Positions 32,379-43,924 of a DNA stretch of 52,728 nt are shown in pieces (the first letter of the stretch is position 1; each line of letters starts with the position of its first letter). The DNA is taken from NCBI GenBank assembly GCA_002270565.1, contig NQMI01000220.1, positions 1 to 52,728 of the forward strand, given 5' to 3'. The translations under genes and the position numbers were made by a program. Under the pieces are notes generated by a model. It had not been told where the DNA came from and ran no database searches. It saw only the letters and a list, made by a program, of their open reading frames with translations. The stretch is from Stenocarpella maydis. Its lineage: Eukaryota > Ascomycota > Sordariomycetes > Diaporthales > Diaporthaceae.

Positions 32379-35300
32379 CTACAGAGGCTTGCCCTTGAGG
32401 AATTCGCTCCACCGGCGGACCTCGGATGGGATTCCCTCGGGCCGGGGAAGCTTCTCCCTCATGCACTGGGCGAACAGAATCGCGGTCTAATTATCATAGC
32501 AGGGTCAGCATGCTTCTCACGAACGGGGCGGGCTGGGCTATTCTGAAACTCACCTGTGGCTCCATAAAGAGGGGCACTCCGAAATCCACGGCGTTTCGGC
32601 GCATCACGTAGTCTGTATCCATCACAGTCTTACCCCTAGCCAGTGCCAGGTTGAACACCCCGCGGATATCATACTTCTTAAACACGTCACGGAGAGCCCG
32701 CTTGTCGTCCTTGGGAAACTCAATTTTTTCCACAGACACGTTATTCTTAGCAGTCGACTCGATGAACTGCTTCACCTCGTCGTCTGCGGCGAAGAGCTTG
32801 TAGCCGAGAGGAGACAGGTAGTCGACGATCTTGGTCAGCCACTCCTTCTTGAGCTGGCCGCCGAAGAGGAGACCCTCGCCGGGCTCCGGCATGCGGAAGT
32901 TCATGGATGACTGCATGGAGGCCCAGTACGCATCCACAAGGTCCTTCCCGAAGCAGGCCATTTCTCCCGTTGAGGCCATCTCGACTCCCAAGAAGGGGTC
33001 TGCGCCTGCGAGACGGGTCCACGAGAATTGCGGCACTTTTGTCGCCAGGTAGTCGCGCTTGACAGCCATCAGGTTGGTGGGCTCTGGCACCTGCTCGCCG
33101 ACGAGAGCCTTGGTGGCCACGTCGATGAAGTTGGTTCCGAGGACCTTGCTGACAAAGGGGAAGGATCGAGAGGCACGCAGGTTGCACTCGATAATCTTTA
33201 GCTGAGGCTCGCCACCCTCAGGGTCATCGGCCTTGATGATCTGCATGTTGAATGGGCCAGTGATCTTCCAAGCCTTGGCGACCTTCTCGGCGATCTCCTT
33301 GACACGTTCCATGGTCTTGTCGTCGAGAGAATGCGGGGGCAGGACAAGAGTAGCGTCACCAGAGTGGACACCGGCATTCTCGACGTGCTCAGAAACGGAG
33401 TGGATAATGAGTTTGCCCTCCGAGGCGACTGCATCAACATCGATCTCCTGGGCCCCTTCAATGAACTTCGAGATGACGACTGGGTGGTCAGGCGACACAT
33501 TGCTGGCGGCTTCAAGCTTTTCCTTGAGCTCGTCCTTACTCCGGATCACCGTCATCGCAGCGCCGGACAGGACGTAAGAAGGCCTCACGAGAACGGGGTA
33601 GCTGACCTGCTCCGCAAACTCCTCAGCTTCCTTCACAGAGGTCAACTCCTTCCATGCTGGCTGGTCAAGACCGATGCTGTCTAGGATAGCAGAGAACTTC
33701 TGACGGTCTTCAGCTCTGTCGATATCCTTGGGGTCGGTGCCAAGGACATTGGCCTTTCCAGTCTCCTGGAGGCGAAGAGCAATGTTCTGAGGCAGCTGAC
33801 CCCCGACTGACACGACAACACCGCTGGAGTTCTCCAGCTCGTAGATGTCCATGACCCTCTCATAGCTGAGCTCTTCGAAATACAGCTTGTCAGCAGTATC
33901 GAAGTCGGTCGAGTAAGTCTCTGGGTTGTAGTTGATCATCACAGTCTTGTGCCCCATCTTGCGCAGAGCTTGTGTGGCGCTCACAGCACACCAATCGAAC
34001 TCCACAGAGCTACCGATACGGTACACTCCGCTGCCCAAGATGATAGTTCCGTTGTCCTCAAATGTGACGTCGTGGGTCGAGGCGTTATAAGTGGTGTAGA
34101 GGTAGTTCGTGTCTGCAGGAAATTCGGCAGCCAGGGTATCTATTTTCTTGACCCAAGGCCTAATACCGAACTCCAGACGAAGACTCCGCACCTTGTCTTC
34201 AGTGCTGTTGACGGCGTTCGCGATTTGGCGATCCGAGAAACCCAGCTTCTTAGCCTTGTGCATGATGTCCTTCTTCAGACCCTCGAGGTTTCCAATGGCT
34301 TGGAGCTCCTTGGTCATATCGACAATGTTCTGCAACTTGTGCAGGAACCACTTGTCAATCTTGGTAAGCTCATGGACCTTGTCAACTGAGTAGTTCTCGT
34401 GAAGCATGGCTTGACCAACGGCGAGCCACCGGCGATCCGTAGGGTTCTGAAGCTCAAAGTCCAGGTCCTCGAACTTATCACCCTGGAAGCCGACGAACTT
34501 GGGATCGACCTGTCGGATGGCCTTCTGGAAAGACTCCTCGAAGGTTCGGCCAATAGCCATGACCTCTCCCACGGATTTCATAGAACTACCAATGTCGCGC
34601 TTCACATGCTGAAACTTGGCAAGATCCCACCGAGGAATTTTGGTAACGATGTAATCGAGAGAAGGTTCGAAGTTTGCAGTAGTTGTCTTTGTCACGGCGT
34701 TGGGGAGCTCGGGCAAGCTGTGTCCAAGACCGATCTTAGCTCTGCAGTGGATGTTAGTATATTGCCGCAGAGAAAACAAACGAGGGTTTAAAAAAGGGAT
34801 GCACTTTCGCAGTATATGCAAGTGGGTAGCCCGTTGCCTTGGACGCAAGAGCAGAAGATCGAGAAAGACGGGCGTTGACCTCGATCACACGGTAGTCAAG
34901 CCCATCGGGCTGCAGAGCGTACTGGACGTTACACTCCCCAACCACACCCAAGTGCCGGACGATTTTGATAGCTGCCGAGCGGAGCATGTGGTACTCCTCA
35001 TCGCTGAGCGTCTGACTAGGCGCGACAACAATTGAGTCGCCTGTATGGATCCCCAAGGGGTCGAAGTTCTCCATGTTGCACACGGTAATGCAGTTGTTGT
35101 TCGCGTCCCGCACAACCTCGTATTCGACCTCTTTCCAGCCCTTTAGAGACTTCTCGACCAGGATTTGGGGGGATAGCGTCAATGAGCGGGCAGCCATGTT
35201 GCGCAGCTCCTCCTCGTTGTTGGCGAACCCTGATCCGAGACCGCCCAGGGCGTAGGCGGCTCTGACGATAATCGGGTAGCCGATCTGGTTTGCCGCGTCC

Positions 35301-36245
35301 AATGCTTCCTCAATCGTGTTTACGGCAACTGATTTCGCAATGGGGATGTTGATCTCATCCAATGCCCTCGCGAAGAGATCGCGGTCCTCACTAAGCTCGA
35401 GGGTCCGGACACTGGTACCCAGAACCTTGACACCATATTTCTCAAAAATTCCCATCTTCTGCATCTGAACACCCAGGTTCAGGGCCGTCTGCCCGCCGAA
35501 GGACAGAAAAATGCCATCAGGTCGCTCGCGCTGGATAACGTAGGTAACATACTCAGGTGTGACGGGGACTACAAGGCGCCGTTAGCATCTACCCTACGCG
35601 ATGACATGATCGTCACATGTCCCAGCGACGGCAAGCCATGTGGGGTGAGAGGACGACGGTGCTTTATGTATTCTAGGGAGATATTTACGGTAGTATATCT
35701 CATCCGCGATAAAGTGGTTCGTCTGGATGGTTGCAATGTTGGGGTTGATTAGGACAGAGGAGACTCCTGCTTCCTTCAAGGCTTTCAATGCCTGAGATCC
35801 TGTACCATGGAAAAGTTATGTCAGTGGACAAGTTCTTATTATGCCATGTCGTGTGACTCATTTGACTTGGGCCAGAAGAACTTCAAGTTGGTTTAAGGGA
35901 CGAACCTGAGTAGTCAAACTCTCCAGCCTGTCCAATGGCCAGACCACCAGATCCGATGACTAGCACCTTCTTGACGTCCACAGTCTCCTTTGGCTTGATC
36001 ACGCCGCTCTCAAGGTACGCATTGGGGTTGAGCGCAGACTGAGCGGCGGCGGCAGCCAGACAGCGGGCGCTGCTCAGGAAGTTGCGCTTCTGAACAAGCT
36101 GTTTCGCCTGGACCTGTAACCTGGCCGAGGTATTGGGAACTGCGGCTGTGAAGGTCCTGAGAGAGCGGGCAGCAGGGATTGGGACCCGTCCAGAGGAGTT
36201 CCGAAGGAGGGCAGGTGTTCGAGCTGCCAGCGCGATGGGCGCCAT
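32379..36245 (-). CDS. CPA2: Carbamoyl-phosphate synthase, arginine-specific large chain, mitochondrial (CPA2/arg-3 type)
   Basis: Five exons: 35906-36245, 35689-35799, 34805-35568, 32554-34734 and 32379-32486; 1167 residues. It makes carbamoyl phosphate from bicarbonate, ATP and ammonia supplied by a glutaminase small chain, for arginine synthesis. The first about 75 residues are rich in Arg, Ala and Ser without acids, a mitochondrial presequence as in Neurospora. Then come [30 protein letters not shown], read across splices, the first ATP-grasp half ([20 protein letters not shown]), the oligomerisation region, and the second ATP-grasp half ([19 protein letters not shown]) ending in an allosteric-type domain. 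At the splice 34735-34804 the canonical GT...AG choice gives YTAK-IGLG, where homologues usually have YTAAK, so one residue is missing or the intron is non-canonical. The tail reads [12 protein letters not shown]. Confidence 0.95.
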
Positions 36246-37695
36246 GGTTGTGAGAGGGAGGATTGTGGAGGGTAGAAAGGGACGAGGACGGCGACGACAC
36301 TGGGCGCTGTAGCCCAATTGCAGCTCTGATAACCGTTTCCGTCCTCTTTATACCCAATTGACAAGGCTAGGAGCTGAAATCTAAAAGTCGAGGGTATGAT
36401 TCATAGCAGGGACATGTGAACCCTTGGGGCGATTCTTTTTTCTGGCGGGGCTGATAAGATGCTAGACAGGTACCGAGCTCGCCCTATCAGTCCGGATCTG
36501 GGTCAGGTTGGGAGCTCCCCTGTCAGGCTGTCTAAACTTTCTTGGGTCTCCAACTTTTCTCCCCCCACCCCCGGTTTGGTCCCGCCCAGCCTGTCTGTCT
36601 CGCCTGTGATACTACAATATGTATTCTATTCATCCACGCGCATGGGTGCATCTACGGAGTACGGAGTACAGGCACCGTAGTGTAGTTACGTGCCTATTCT
36701 AGTGTAAAGCCAATGCATCCGTGTGAGGAGGTCCTGTGGCTGGCTGGCTGGCTGGTGAGCAGCGCCTTTACGTGTATGTAGTGTATGTAGTCCAACCTTG
36801 TTTGGTGGAGGGGGAAAAAAAATTTGAACCGTTCAACCAGGCTCCGAAGTAGGAGGGAGGAGCCACACGTTTTCCGGGCGCATCGGCTCCGCTGCAAAGA
36901 AACGATACTGAAGATACTGGCGACTGAAAAATACACTTGTACACTAGTCATCCGGTTGCTGCAGCTATTCAGACCATGCCACACCCAGCTAGGTAATAAG
37001 TGTTATTTGGTCTTGTTGTTCGGTGTGGTAGATATGGGTCTCGTGTAGATGTGGGTATAGGTAGGTGTTGGGGCAAGTGTTGGGTGGATGTGGGTATGTT
37101 TGAGTGTGGGTGTGCCTGGCTTATTAGAGTTACCCAGGCAGGTAGTATAAACAATGTGCGTAATGGCGTAATGGCGTGCTTGACAAATATTTCTCCCGTC
37201 TGGCACGCAGTCTGGAATACCTCTTTCACCAGGAATGAGTGTCGATCTCCAAGCTGGCTCTCCCACCATCGCAAGAAGCCTATGCCTCCTGCGCTTATAG
37301 AGTTCGTGGGGTAGATAATAAGAGCATCGATATTCTCCCCCCACGATCGAATTCCTGAGTGAACGAGCCCTCGGATCCATTCCCCGGTGGCATTACGTAG
37401 ATACTACTGCAAGTCTATCTGCTTAGACCCTTGGCCGCAACGAGACTTGTCTCTTCTTTCCAGGTGTATTTCAACAACAAAACCGAACTTGATAAACCAA
37501 CCCCGCTCGTTTTCCATTCTATGCACTGCCCGATCACGATCAGCCTCGGAAATACTCACTCACGATCTCTACGCCAACCAACGCCAACGCTACTACTATC
37601 CATCTTGTGTACATTTCTCCGCTTCCTCTCTCTCTCTCGCATACATACACAAAAACGCACGCACGCACTCACACACACACATATATCTAAATACC
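36246..37695. promoter_or_regulatory. Divergent promoter region between CPA2 and the EGO1-like gene
   Basis: About 1.45 kb shared by two divergent genes. It contains a GGCT tetranucleotide tract at about 36738-36752, a GT-rich stretch at about 37020-37110, a poly-A run at 36813-36821 and a CA/CGCA microsatellite (about 37645-37682) just upstream of the EGO1-like start, probably in its leader. No coding sequence recognised. Confidence 0.45.
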
Positions 37696-38175
37696 ATGGG
37701 AATCTGCGCATCATGCCTAGGTGGCAGCCACCCAAGAGATGCTGTTGAGCAGGAGCAGGACGAGGTCGAATCAGGGCCGCTGCTCTTTAGCGTCCCCAAC
37801 GGCATGCACTACGGCAGCTTTGCGGAGCCCCAGATGGCGCCGCACAGCAGCAGCAGTGACCCTTCGCGCGCCCAGCGCGAGACAGAGGCCCTGCAGCGCG
37901 TCATCGACCGGACATTGGATGGCCTCGTTGACGTGTACGACGACACGACGCCCGTCGCGTACCACCGGCTTAAGTTGAGCGGCGGTGGTGTGCGGGACCG
38001 CAAGGCGCAGTATGAGTTCGTGCTCACCAGGGTCGACAGCGATGACGCCTCGCTCTCGACAACGGACGAGGAGGATGTCCGTGTGCCGTTCCAGGGGGTT
38101 GCCACTCACATTGAGGCTGACCCCAGGAGAAGATTGGTCGGCAGTTTCAGGGAAGCTGCTGCGGCGATGGCATGA
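37696..38175 (+). CDS. EGO1/MEH1 (LAMTOR1)-like lipid-anchored vacuolar scaffold protein
   Basis: Single exon, 159 residues. The N-terminus MGICASCLG has Gly2 for N-myristoylation and Cys4/Cys7 for palmitoylation, as in Ego1/LAMTOR1, which anchor the Rag GTPase scaffold to the vacuole membrane and feed amino-acid signals to TORC1. Next is an acidic segment with GPLLFSVPNGMHYGSF, matching the typical ...LLF...YGSF pattern of filamentous-fungal homologues. Then comes the helix QRETEALQRVIDRTLDGLVDV, the conserved LAMTOR1-type core. The rest is Asp/Ser-rich and less conserved. The ATG at 37696 is required for the lipid-anchor signal; an open frame continues upstream but is simple repeat sequence. 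Identification is by pattern, not by search. Confidence 0.8.
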   Translation: MGICASCLGGSHPRDAVEQEQDEVESGPLLFSVPNGMHYGSFAEPQMAPHSSSSDPSRAQRETEALQRVIDRTLDGLVDVYDDTTPVAYHRLKLSGGGVRDRKAQYEFVLTRVDSDDASLSTTDEEDVRVPFQGVATHIEADPRRRLVGSFREAAAAMA

Positions 38176-38365
38176 GTAGGCCCGGTGGGCCTCAGGGAGT
38201 ATGTTCTTCAAGTTTAGAGACATATAATCGACACGGAGCCAGACTCCACACGTTTTGTTCTTCAATTGGCATCAAAATCCAACCCTCTAGCCCCTTTAGC
38301 TCTCACATGCAATCATGGATTCTTGGAAATCTTCTAATCATGACCGCCGCACTTTGTTATCACAT

Positions 38366-39943
38366 CTAAAAACGGACAGCCGGGTTCCTCTCGATGAAGT
38401 TCAGATCGACCTTGTGCCCGAGTAGCTCGCGGATGTTCGAGATGCCGTACTTGATCATGGTCGGCCTCTCCAAGCTCAACCCGAAGCCGTATACGCGCAT
38501 GTCCTTGGGCAGGCCCATGGGTTCCAGCATCTCAGGCCGGAACATACCGCTGTTGCCGATCTCGACGATCTTGTTCAGGCCCTTGTGGTAGCTGAAGATC
38601 TCCATGCTGGGCTCGGTGTAGGGGTTGTACGCAGGCTTGAACTTCAGGTCTGTGATGCCCATCCGGTTGAAGAAATCCTCCATGAACGACATCAGACCTC
38701 CCAGTGTCAGGCCGTAGTCAGCCACAACACCCTCTACCTGGTGGAACTCTGCCAGGTGCGTCGCATCGACTGATTCGTTACGGAAGACTCTGTCGATCGA
38801 GAAGTACTTTGCTGGTGGCGGCCGTCCGTCAGGGCCCTTTTGTTGGGCCAGCTTGTGCAGCACAGCCGTCGAGATGGCGGTAGTGTGTGTCCGCAGAACC
38901 AGCCTCTTGGACTCTTCCTCCGACCATGGGTATCTGTAGCCAATGGAGCCGAACTTTCCGTTCTCGTGCACCGCCTTGATGTTCTCCACATATGTCTTGT
39001 AGTCGGCCTTGTCGTCTGGGCCTGTCGCTCGAGGGAGGTCGGCCTGCTTCGGGTCCGAGATATAGAAGGTATCCTGCAAGTCTCTGGCAGGATGTTGTTG
39101 TGGCACGAACAGCGCGTCGAAGTTCCAGAAACTAGATTCGACAAACTTGTTGGTCGGCATCTCCTCGAAGCCCATGTCGAAGAAGATCTGCCGGAACTCG
39201 GATCGCACCTTGTTCAGAGGGTGCAGGGCACCCGCATGTTGGTCCGCCCCCAGAGCCTTGAAGTTGTATGGTTTGAAGGTTGCAGTCTTCCATGCGCCCG
39301 AGTGCAGCATCTCGGCTGTGAGGTCGGTCTCCTCCTTGGCGATTTCCAGCGCGAACTTGTCGCCTTTGTGTATCCTGAAGTGGATGACCTTCTGCATCTT
39401 GACCAGCTTGCGCTTCTTCAGATCGGTAAGGATTTTGGCGTCGGGGTAGGTTTTCGTCTCCTTGATAGTCTTGAGCTGTTCCCTGGTCGTGTCTTTGATC
39501 GAGTCGGCCTGTAGAGACAGTCAGCACTGAGCTCTCCAGTGGTGGGATGCGGATGTACGCACAGAGGCCTTGAACTTTCCATCGCTAGTTTTTGAAATCC
39601 ACTTCTCCTTGAAGGCCTTGCCCTGGCCGACCTTGGTGACATTCTTGTCACCGATGGTCTTTTCGAGGTCCTGGACAGTAAGACCGTCAACGGCTTGTCG
39701 CAAAGCTTCGAAGACTCTTGCCTCGTGGCTGCCATTGGCGACAATGCCCTCTGCCTCGGGCTCGAGGGATGCCTCGTCATTCTCAAGCGTCTCGTAAGTG
39801 ACCATAGACCGTGACGCAAGTTTGTCGAGAGCCGCCTTGATCTCTGAGAAGGTGGCATTAGGGAACGCCTCCTGGGACAGGATAGGTTCCGACTTGGACA
39901 ATGCCAGGAGGATCTCCGAAGGGAGATCGCCTGAGAACGCCAT
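38366..39943 (-). CDS. FRS2: Phenylalanyl-tRNA synthetase alpha subunit, cytosolic
   Basis: Two exons, 39563-39943 and 38366-39508; 507 residues (yeast Frs2 503). It charges tRNA-Phe as an alpha2beta2 enzyme in the cytosol. The N-terminal helical tRNA-binding region includes [20 protein letters not shown]. The class II catalytic core follows: motif 1 region [20 protein letters not shown], motif 2 region around [21 protein letters not shown], then [10 protein letters not shown] and motif 3 in [17 protein letters not shown]. The frame is open upstream of the ATG at 39943, but the encoded sequence is not family-like. It is transcribed convergently with the EGO1-like gene, only 190 bp away. Confidence 0.96.
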
Positions 39944-41076
39944 CTCGTCGACTGTGGGGTTTTTGGGCGGGCGGGATCGCACTCGAGGGGCCGGACAGAT
40001 TATCTGAATGTGTTGTAGGTTTAAAATGCTGCTTCGGCCATTTTGAGTCACAGCGAGGGGTCCGTAGGAAATCTGGAAAATGCACAACCCCTGTCAGTTC
40101 CCAGGTGGGGGGTGTCTGTGTACACTAAACAGCCTGCCCCTCCATTCCACACTGCCTACACTAGTGACGAACGGACCTAGTGTACCAAGTGTAGGTGCCT
40201 AAATGACTTCTACTCTACCTACCTAGGGTACAGTACGAATTACATTAGTATGTAAATTACGGGTAGTCGAGCGAACAGATGAACGCGCGAATTGTATTCA
40301 TTACCTTGGAATATATGAAAAGATGCCAGGAAATCTTTGTTTTGCGTTGCATGAGTTTGGTTCCTTTCCGCATAGCGTCCAGACAAATCAATTCTCCTGG
40401 GAGCCAGTCCCACCAAATAAGCCAAGACGGCAGCAAACATGGAAGTGTACGGATGTAGCCATGATACGAGACTTGTCTGTCTCGACAGGGGACTACGTGA
40501 AGCAAGAACTTTCAAACAAAGTACACGGAATTTAAACGTTGCCCGGGGGGGGGGGTAAGAAGCCATTTGGGTATGTATACAAGGCTGTTCACAGTGAGAC
40601 GGTAGTGTACTAAACAGCGTAGTACTTATCGGGTCATTCATAGCAAGCAAGGGATGACTGCTCTGGATCGAGAATGGTGGAGCTTGGCTCACTGCCATTT
40701 TTCGGAGGATGCTGGAGATATATCACCTTTCTATATATGGCCATAGGGTGGGCTGGGGAAAGAAAGTGCTTAAAGTAGGATAGAAATGGTATCGTATCTG
40801 ATGGTTTTGGGACTAGGCGGCCGGCTTGCTTGGATGGCTTGGCCGACCCTCGCCTCGACTGCTGTCATCCCCAGCTTATTAACCAACATCCAACATCTCG
40901 CTCAGTCATCTGAGCCGAGACTCTCCCATCCCAACAGCAGGCTCCAGAGGTGCCACTAATTCATTGCGCAAACACGGACCGACGACCAGTGACCCAGTCC
41001 TCGCAAACATAATATGTGCGGCCCAACCTAACCAACCCCGACCCGACAAGCCTTCCTCACCAGGTGCGGCGGAGCT
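39944..41076. other. Divergent spacer between FRS2 and the DSC4-like gene
   Basis: About 1.1 kb. It holds both promoters and a CCTACCTAGGGTA motif at about 40217-40229. A poly-G run lies at about 40544-40554. No gene recognised. Confidence 0.45.
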
Positions 41077-42292
41077 ATGAACGATGATCCCACACCAGCG
41101 AGCTCCGCGGCCCGCTTGCCAACCTACGACGAAAACGATAGCGATGCCAGGTCCCAGGACGATGGCGACGCTCAAGGGCAATCCAGACCACCGTCCGACC
41201 GACGGCACCGCTCACGCCACGGACGACGGCGCTCGTCTTCCCGGATACGCCGGGCTAAGGCTGGCATCTCGAAGAAGCTCGAATTCATGACACACCTCAT
41301 GAGCAGCCTGGACGTCATGGTGTTTGCCGAGCTGTGCGTATTGTACTACATGGAGTAAGGCCAGCCATCTTGACGCTCGCTCACCCGTCCCGCCCTGCCT
41401 GACGCTTGCTAACCTCCTTTCTCGAAGCTGCTCCTTCGCCCGCCTCGTCATGCGCTCCCTTGTTCAATACATGTACCTCACGCCAAAACCCGAAGACTTT
41501 CTCAAACTCATGCCCGCGCCGAGACCGCAGATATATACCGTATTCGCCACAAACATAATATGCATGCTCCTCCACCTCCTCCTCGCCCTTCCCGAGGCGA
41601 GCGAGACCATGCGAGGCTATCTACACGGGGGCGTCATCATTGACTTCGTCGGGCAGAAGGCGCCGACATCTAGGGTCAGCCTACTTCTGCTAGACTGTCT
41701 AGTTCTGCTGCTGCAATGCGTCATGTGCGCGGTATGGTTGGAAAAGGACCGCCTCAAGAAGATAGAGGTCACACTACGAAGCGTTGCCGCTGGGGGCGTT
41801 CCAAAGACGAACGCCAACACCCTGGCTGACCCGGTAGCGCTCTCTGCTGCGGCGGATTCCGTATCGACTCAGGACCTGGATGCCGAAGAGCGAGGCGTGT
41901 TGAGAGACGACCCGCTCGGCGAGGACGAGTCCAGGGATATCGAATTGCAGCCGCTAATGACGAGGGGCCCGCCGCCGGCTGCTGCGGAGAGCAGCAGCAG
42001 CAGCACGGGGCAACTGGAGGCTCGATATCAGCGGATCCTGACATCCTTGGGCGGCTCTGATCCCCGTGAAGGAGCAGGCAGACCAAGCTTGCTGGACGTG
42101 CTGATGTCTGGTAACGGCCTCTTGGCTAATTTCCACGTCGCTTACTCCTTGCGCACGTTTGCCGCGGAGAGCAGCAACGCCTCTCATGTGGCTGGATACC
42201 CGTTGCGTCTGACTGGATATACAAGCACAACCTTGGCCGCGCTCGCCGCTGAAAGCCAGGCGAGGCTAGAACGCCGCACAAGACAGCGATGA
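41077..42292 (+). CDS. DUF1746 membrane protein, DSC E3 ubiquitin ligase subunit 4-like
   Basis: Two exons, 41077-41354 and 41428-42292; 380 residues. In fission yeast Dsc4 (DUF1746) belongs to the Golgi/endosomal DSC E3 ligase that drives SREBP cleavage and degrades membrane proteins; that role is inferred here. The N-terminus is Ser/Arg-rich and polar. The DUF1746 core crosses the splice: KKLEFMTHLMSSLDVMVFAE then LCVLYYMDCSFARLVMRSLV and YLTPKP. It has hydrophobic helices near FAELCVLYYMD, FATNIICMLLHLLLALP and LLLLDCLVLLLQCVMCAVWL. The C-terminal half is cytosolic-looking, acidic and Ser/Ala-rich. The intron is 73 bp with a GCTAAC branch-like site. Confidence 0.82.
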
Positions 42293-42375
42293 TAGGCGTA
42301 GCATGGATTCTTCGACGAAGCATTTGAAAAGTGTCACATCTCTTCCCCGGGGATCCTTTGCATTACTAGCGGTTA

Positions 42376-43596
42376 TCATGCGATTTTCCTGCCCACATTC
42401 CCGACGCCAGAGCCCTTTACAGATACCAATATATCATCGGAATCGTCGTCCTCCACAGGGCGTAGGCCCCAGCTTGCTCCTCCGAAGGTCCTCAGATCCC
42501 TGGCCAACTGCAAGACCTCCTCAGTGCCCACAGTATCCTTGCTCAGTCTTAACCGTCCCACGTCTTCTGATCCCATAGCCATCAGTGTGAGAATCGTCCT
42601 GGCTGCCGACCATGGCACACACCCCCCTTGTTTTATCGTCTCGGCTAGCTGATATGCGCACCGAGTGCCAATGTCCTCGGGGATGACACCACCCTCTGGC
42701 GGTGCAACTACATCCGCAGAGTACAGCACGCCTGGGACACTAGACTCTGCCACCAGGCTCAGCCCAAAACCAATGCCCAACTTCTTCTTCCCCTTGCCTG
42801 CAGCATTCTTGTCTGGCACCAGCGGTGCAGGGTCGTACTGCGCAGCGATGTGTATATCCGACACTAGTGGGTTGAGAACCTTCCTCGCCTCGTGGATCAT
42901 GCGGGCATTGTTGCTCGCGGACACACCCGTGCAATATGCGACTCCGCGGATCCTCCGTATCCGCCCGGGCGACCTGTTGAGATGCAGGGTCTTGGGAAGG
43001 CGCACCTGGCTCGCGAAGCGCAGCTCGACCAAGCCGCCGCCGCCGGTGCCCCTGGGCCCCGGGCAGGACCTCTGAAGCACGCGGAGCTCGATGCGCGCGG
43101 GGGGGATGCCGAAGAGGGCGTAGAGCGGGAGGATGGCTGTGCGGAAGGAGTCGACGGACATGTCGCCGGTGTTGGTCGCGGAGGTGATGACGCCCGGGCC
43201 TGAGAAGCGGACGTTCATGTGTGATTTTGAGAAGGGCGCGAGGAGGGCCAGCGGTAGCAGGAAGTAGGTGACGCCCCTGGAGCAGTTTGCGGGCAGCGCG
43301 TGCTCGATGATATCGTCCGAGGTGGCGCCTGCACCAGCCACGGTGCCGGTGATCAGGCCGGGGTGGTATGTTATCGTTGTGCCGGTGTATGAGATCTGCA
43401 TGGAGCTGCCATTCGTGACAGCCTCGAGGAGGCGGAGGAAAGAGACTTCATGAGGGGCAAGTCCAGGTGCAGTGGGAGAGGAACTGCGGATGCCAGAGAT
43501 GTGGACGGGTCGGCCGGTCAGGGTCGAGAGGACGAGTCGGTGTGTGAAGGATTTGTGGCCGGTTAAGCGCAGGTATTCGGGTTTTGGATTCGACAT
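42376..43596 (-). CDS. RCL1: RNA 3'-terminal phosphate cyclase-like protein RCL1
   Basis: Single exon, 406 residues (yeast Rcl1 367). It is a non-cyclase member of the RtcA/Rcl1 fold that partners the GTPase Bms1 in early 18S pre-rRNA processing in the nucleolus. The order of family blocks is LRLTGHKSFTHRLVLSTLTG at the start, APHEVSFLRLLEAVTNGS, then CSRGVTYFLLPLALLAPFSK. TGDMSVDSFRTAILPLY and RIRGVAYCTGVSASNNARMI follow, then the C-terminal IGTRCAYQLAETIKQGGCVP. The catalytic His of true cyclases is not visible near the C-terminus, as expected for Rcl1. A Pro/Gly insert (PGPRGTGGGG) sits in the middle. It stands head-to-head with the PPR gene. Confidence 0.95.
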   Translation of the reverse strand: MSNPKPEYLRLTGHKSFTHRLVLSTLTGRPVHISGIRSSSPTAPGLAPHEVSFLRLLEAVTNGSSMQISYTGTTITYHPGLITGTVAGAGATSDDIIEHALPANCSRGVTYFLLPLALLAPFSKSHMNVRFSGPGVITSATNTGDMSVDSFRTAILPLYALFGIPPARIELRVLQRSCPGPRGTGGGGLVELRFASQVRLPKTLHLNRSPGRIRRIRGVAYCTGVSASNNARMIHEARKVLNPLVSDIHIAAQYDPAPLVPDKNAAGKGKKKLGIGFGLSLVAESSVPGVLYSADVVAPPEGGVIPEDIGTRCAYQLAETIKQGGCVPWSAARTILTLMAMGSEDVGRLRLSKDTVGTEEVLQLARDLRTFGGASWGLRPVEDDDSDDILVSVKGSGVGNVGRKIA

Positions 43597-43924
43597 GGCG
43601 ACGATTGTCGGACGCCCTGTGCTGTGTCTTGGGGGTCTGTCAATTGGGACGTAGAGGATGGGAGAAGAGAACCGAGAGGAAAATTCTGACCGCCTTCGGC
43701 AGAACGATATCGCTAGCAGCTTATCGCAGGCCGATTAGGGGCGGGCTCCCCAAAATTTCGGAGCTTGCGACCGAGACGTCACTCTTTTTTATTTTGGCCC
43801 GGTCCCCTGTCCGGACTAAATCCGCTTCGAATTTCCCCGCTGGTGGTGTTCATCAACTCATATTTGTCTCCCTCTCCCACCCCTTTGTAGGTTTTGTTAC
43901 ATGGCCTACTGTTAATAATCCTTC
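43597..43924. promoter_or_regulatory. Shared divergent promoter, RCL1 / PPR gene
   Basis: The 328 bp between two start codons on opposite strands must carry both promoters. A T/A-rich stretch (CTTTTTTATTTTGG, about 43783) lies in the middle. No specific factor site is assigned. Confidence 0.45.

Noticed and set aside
36738..37682. GGCT and CA-type tracts considered as a CRISPR-like or regulatory array
   Set aside because: They are ordinary microsatellites without unique spacers, and CRISPR arrays are not expected in a fungal genome.
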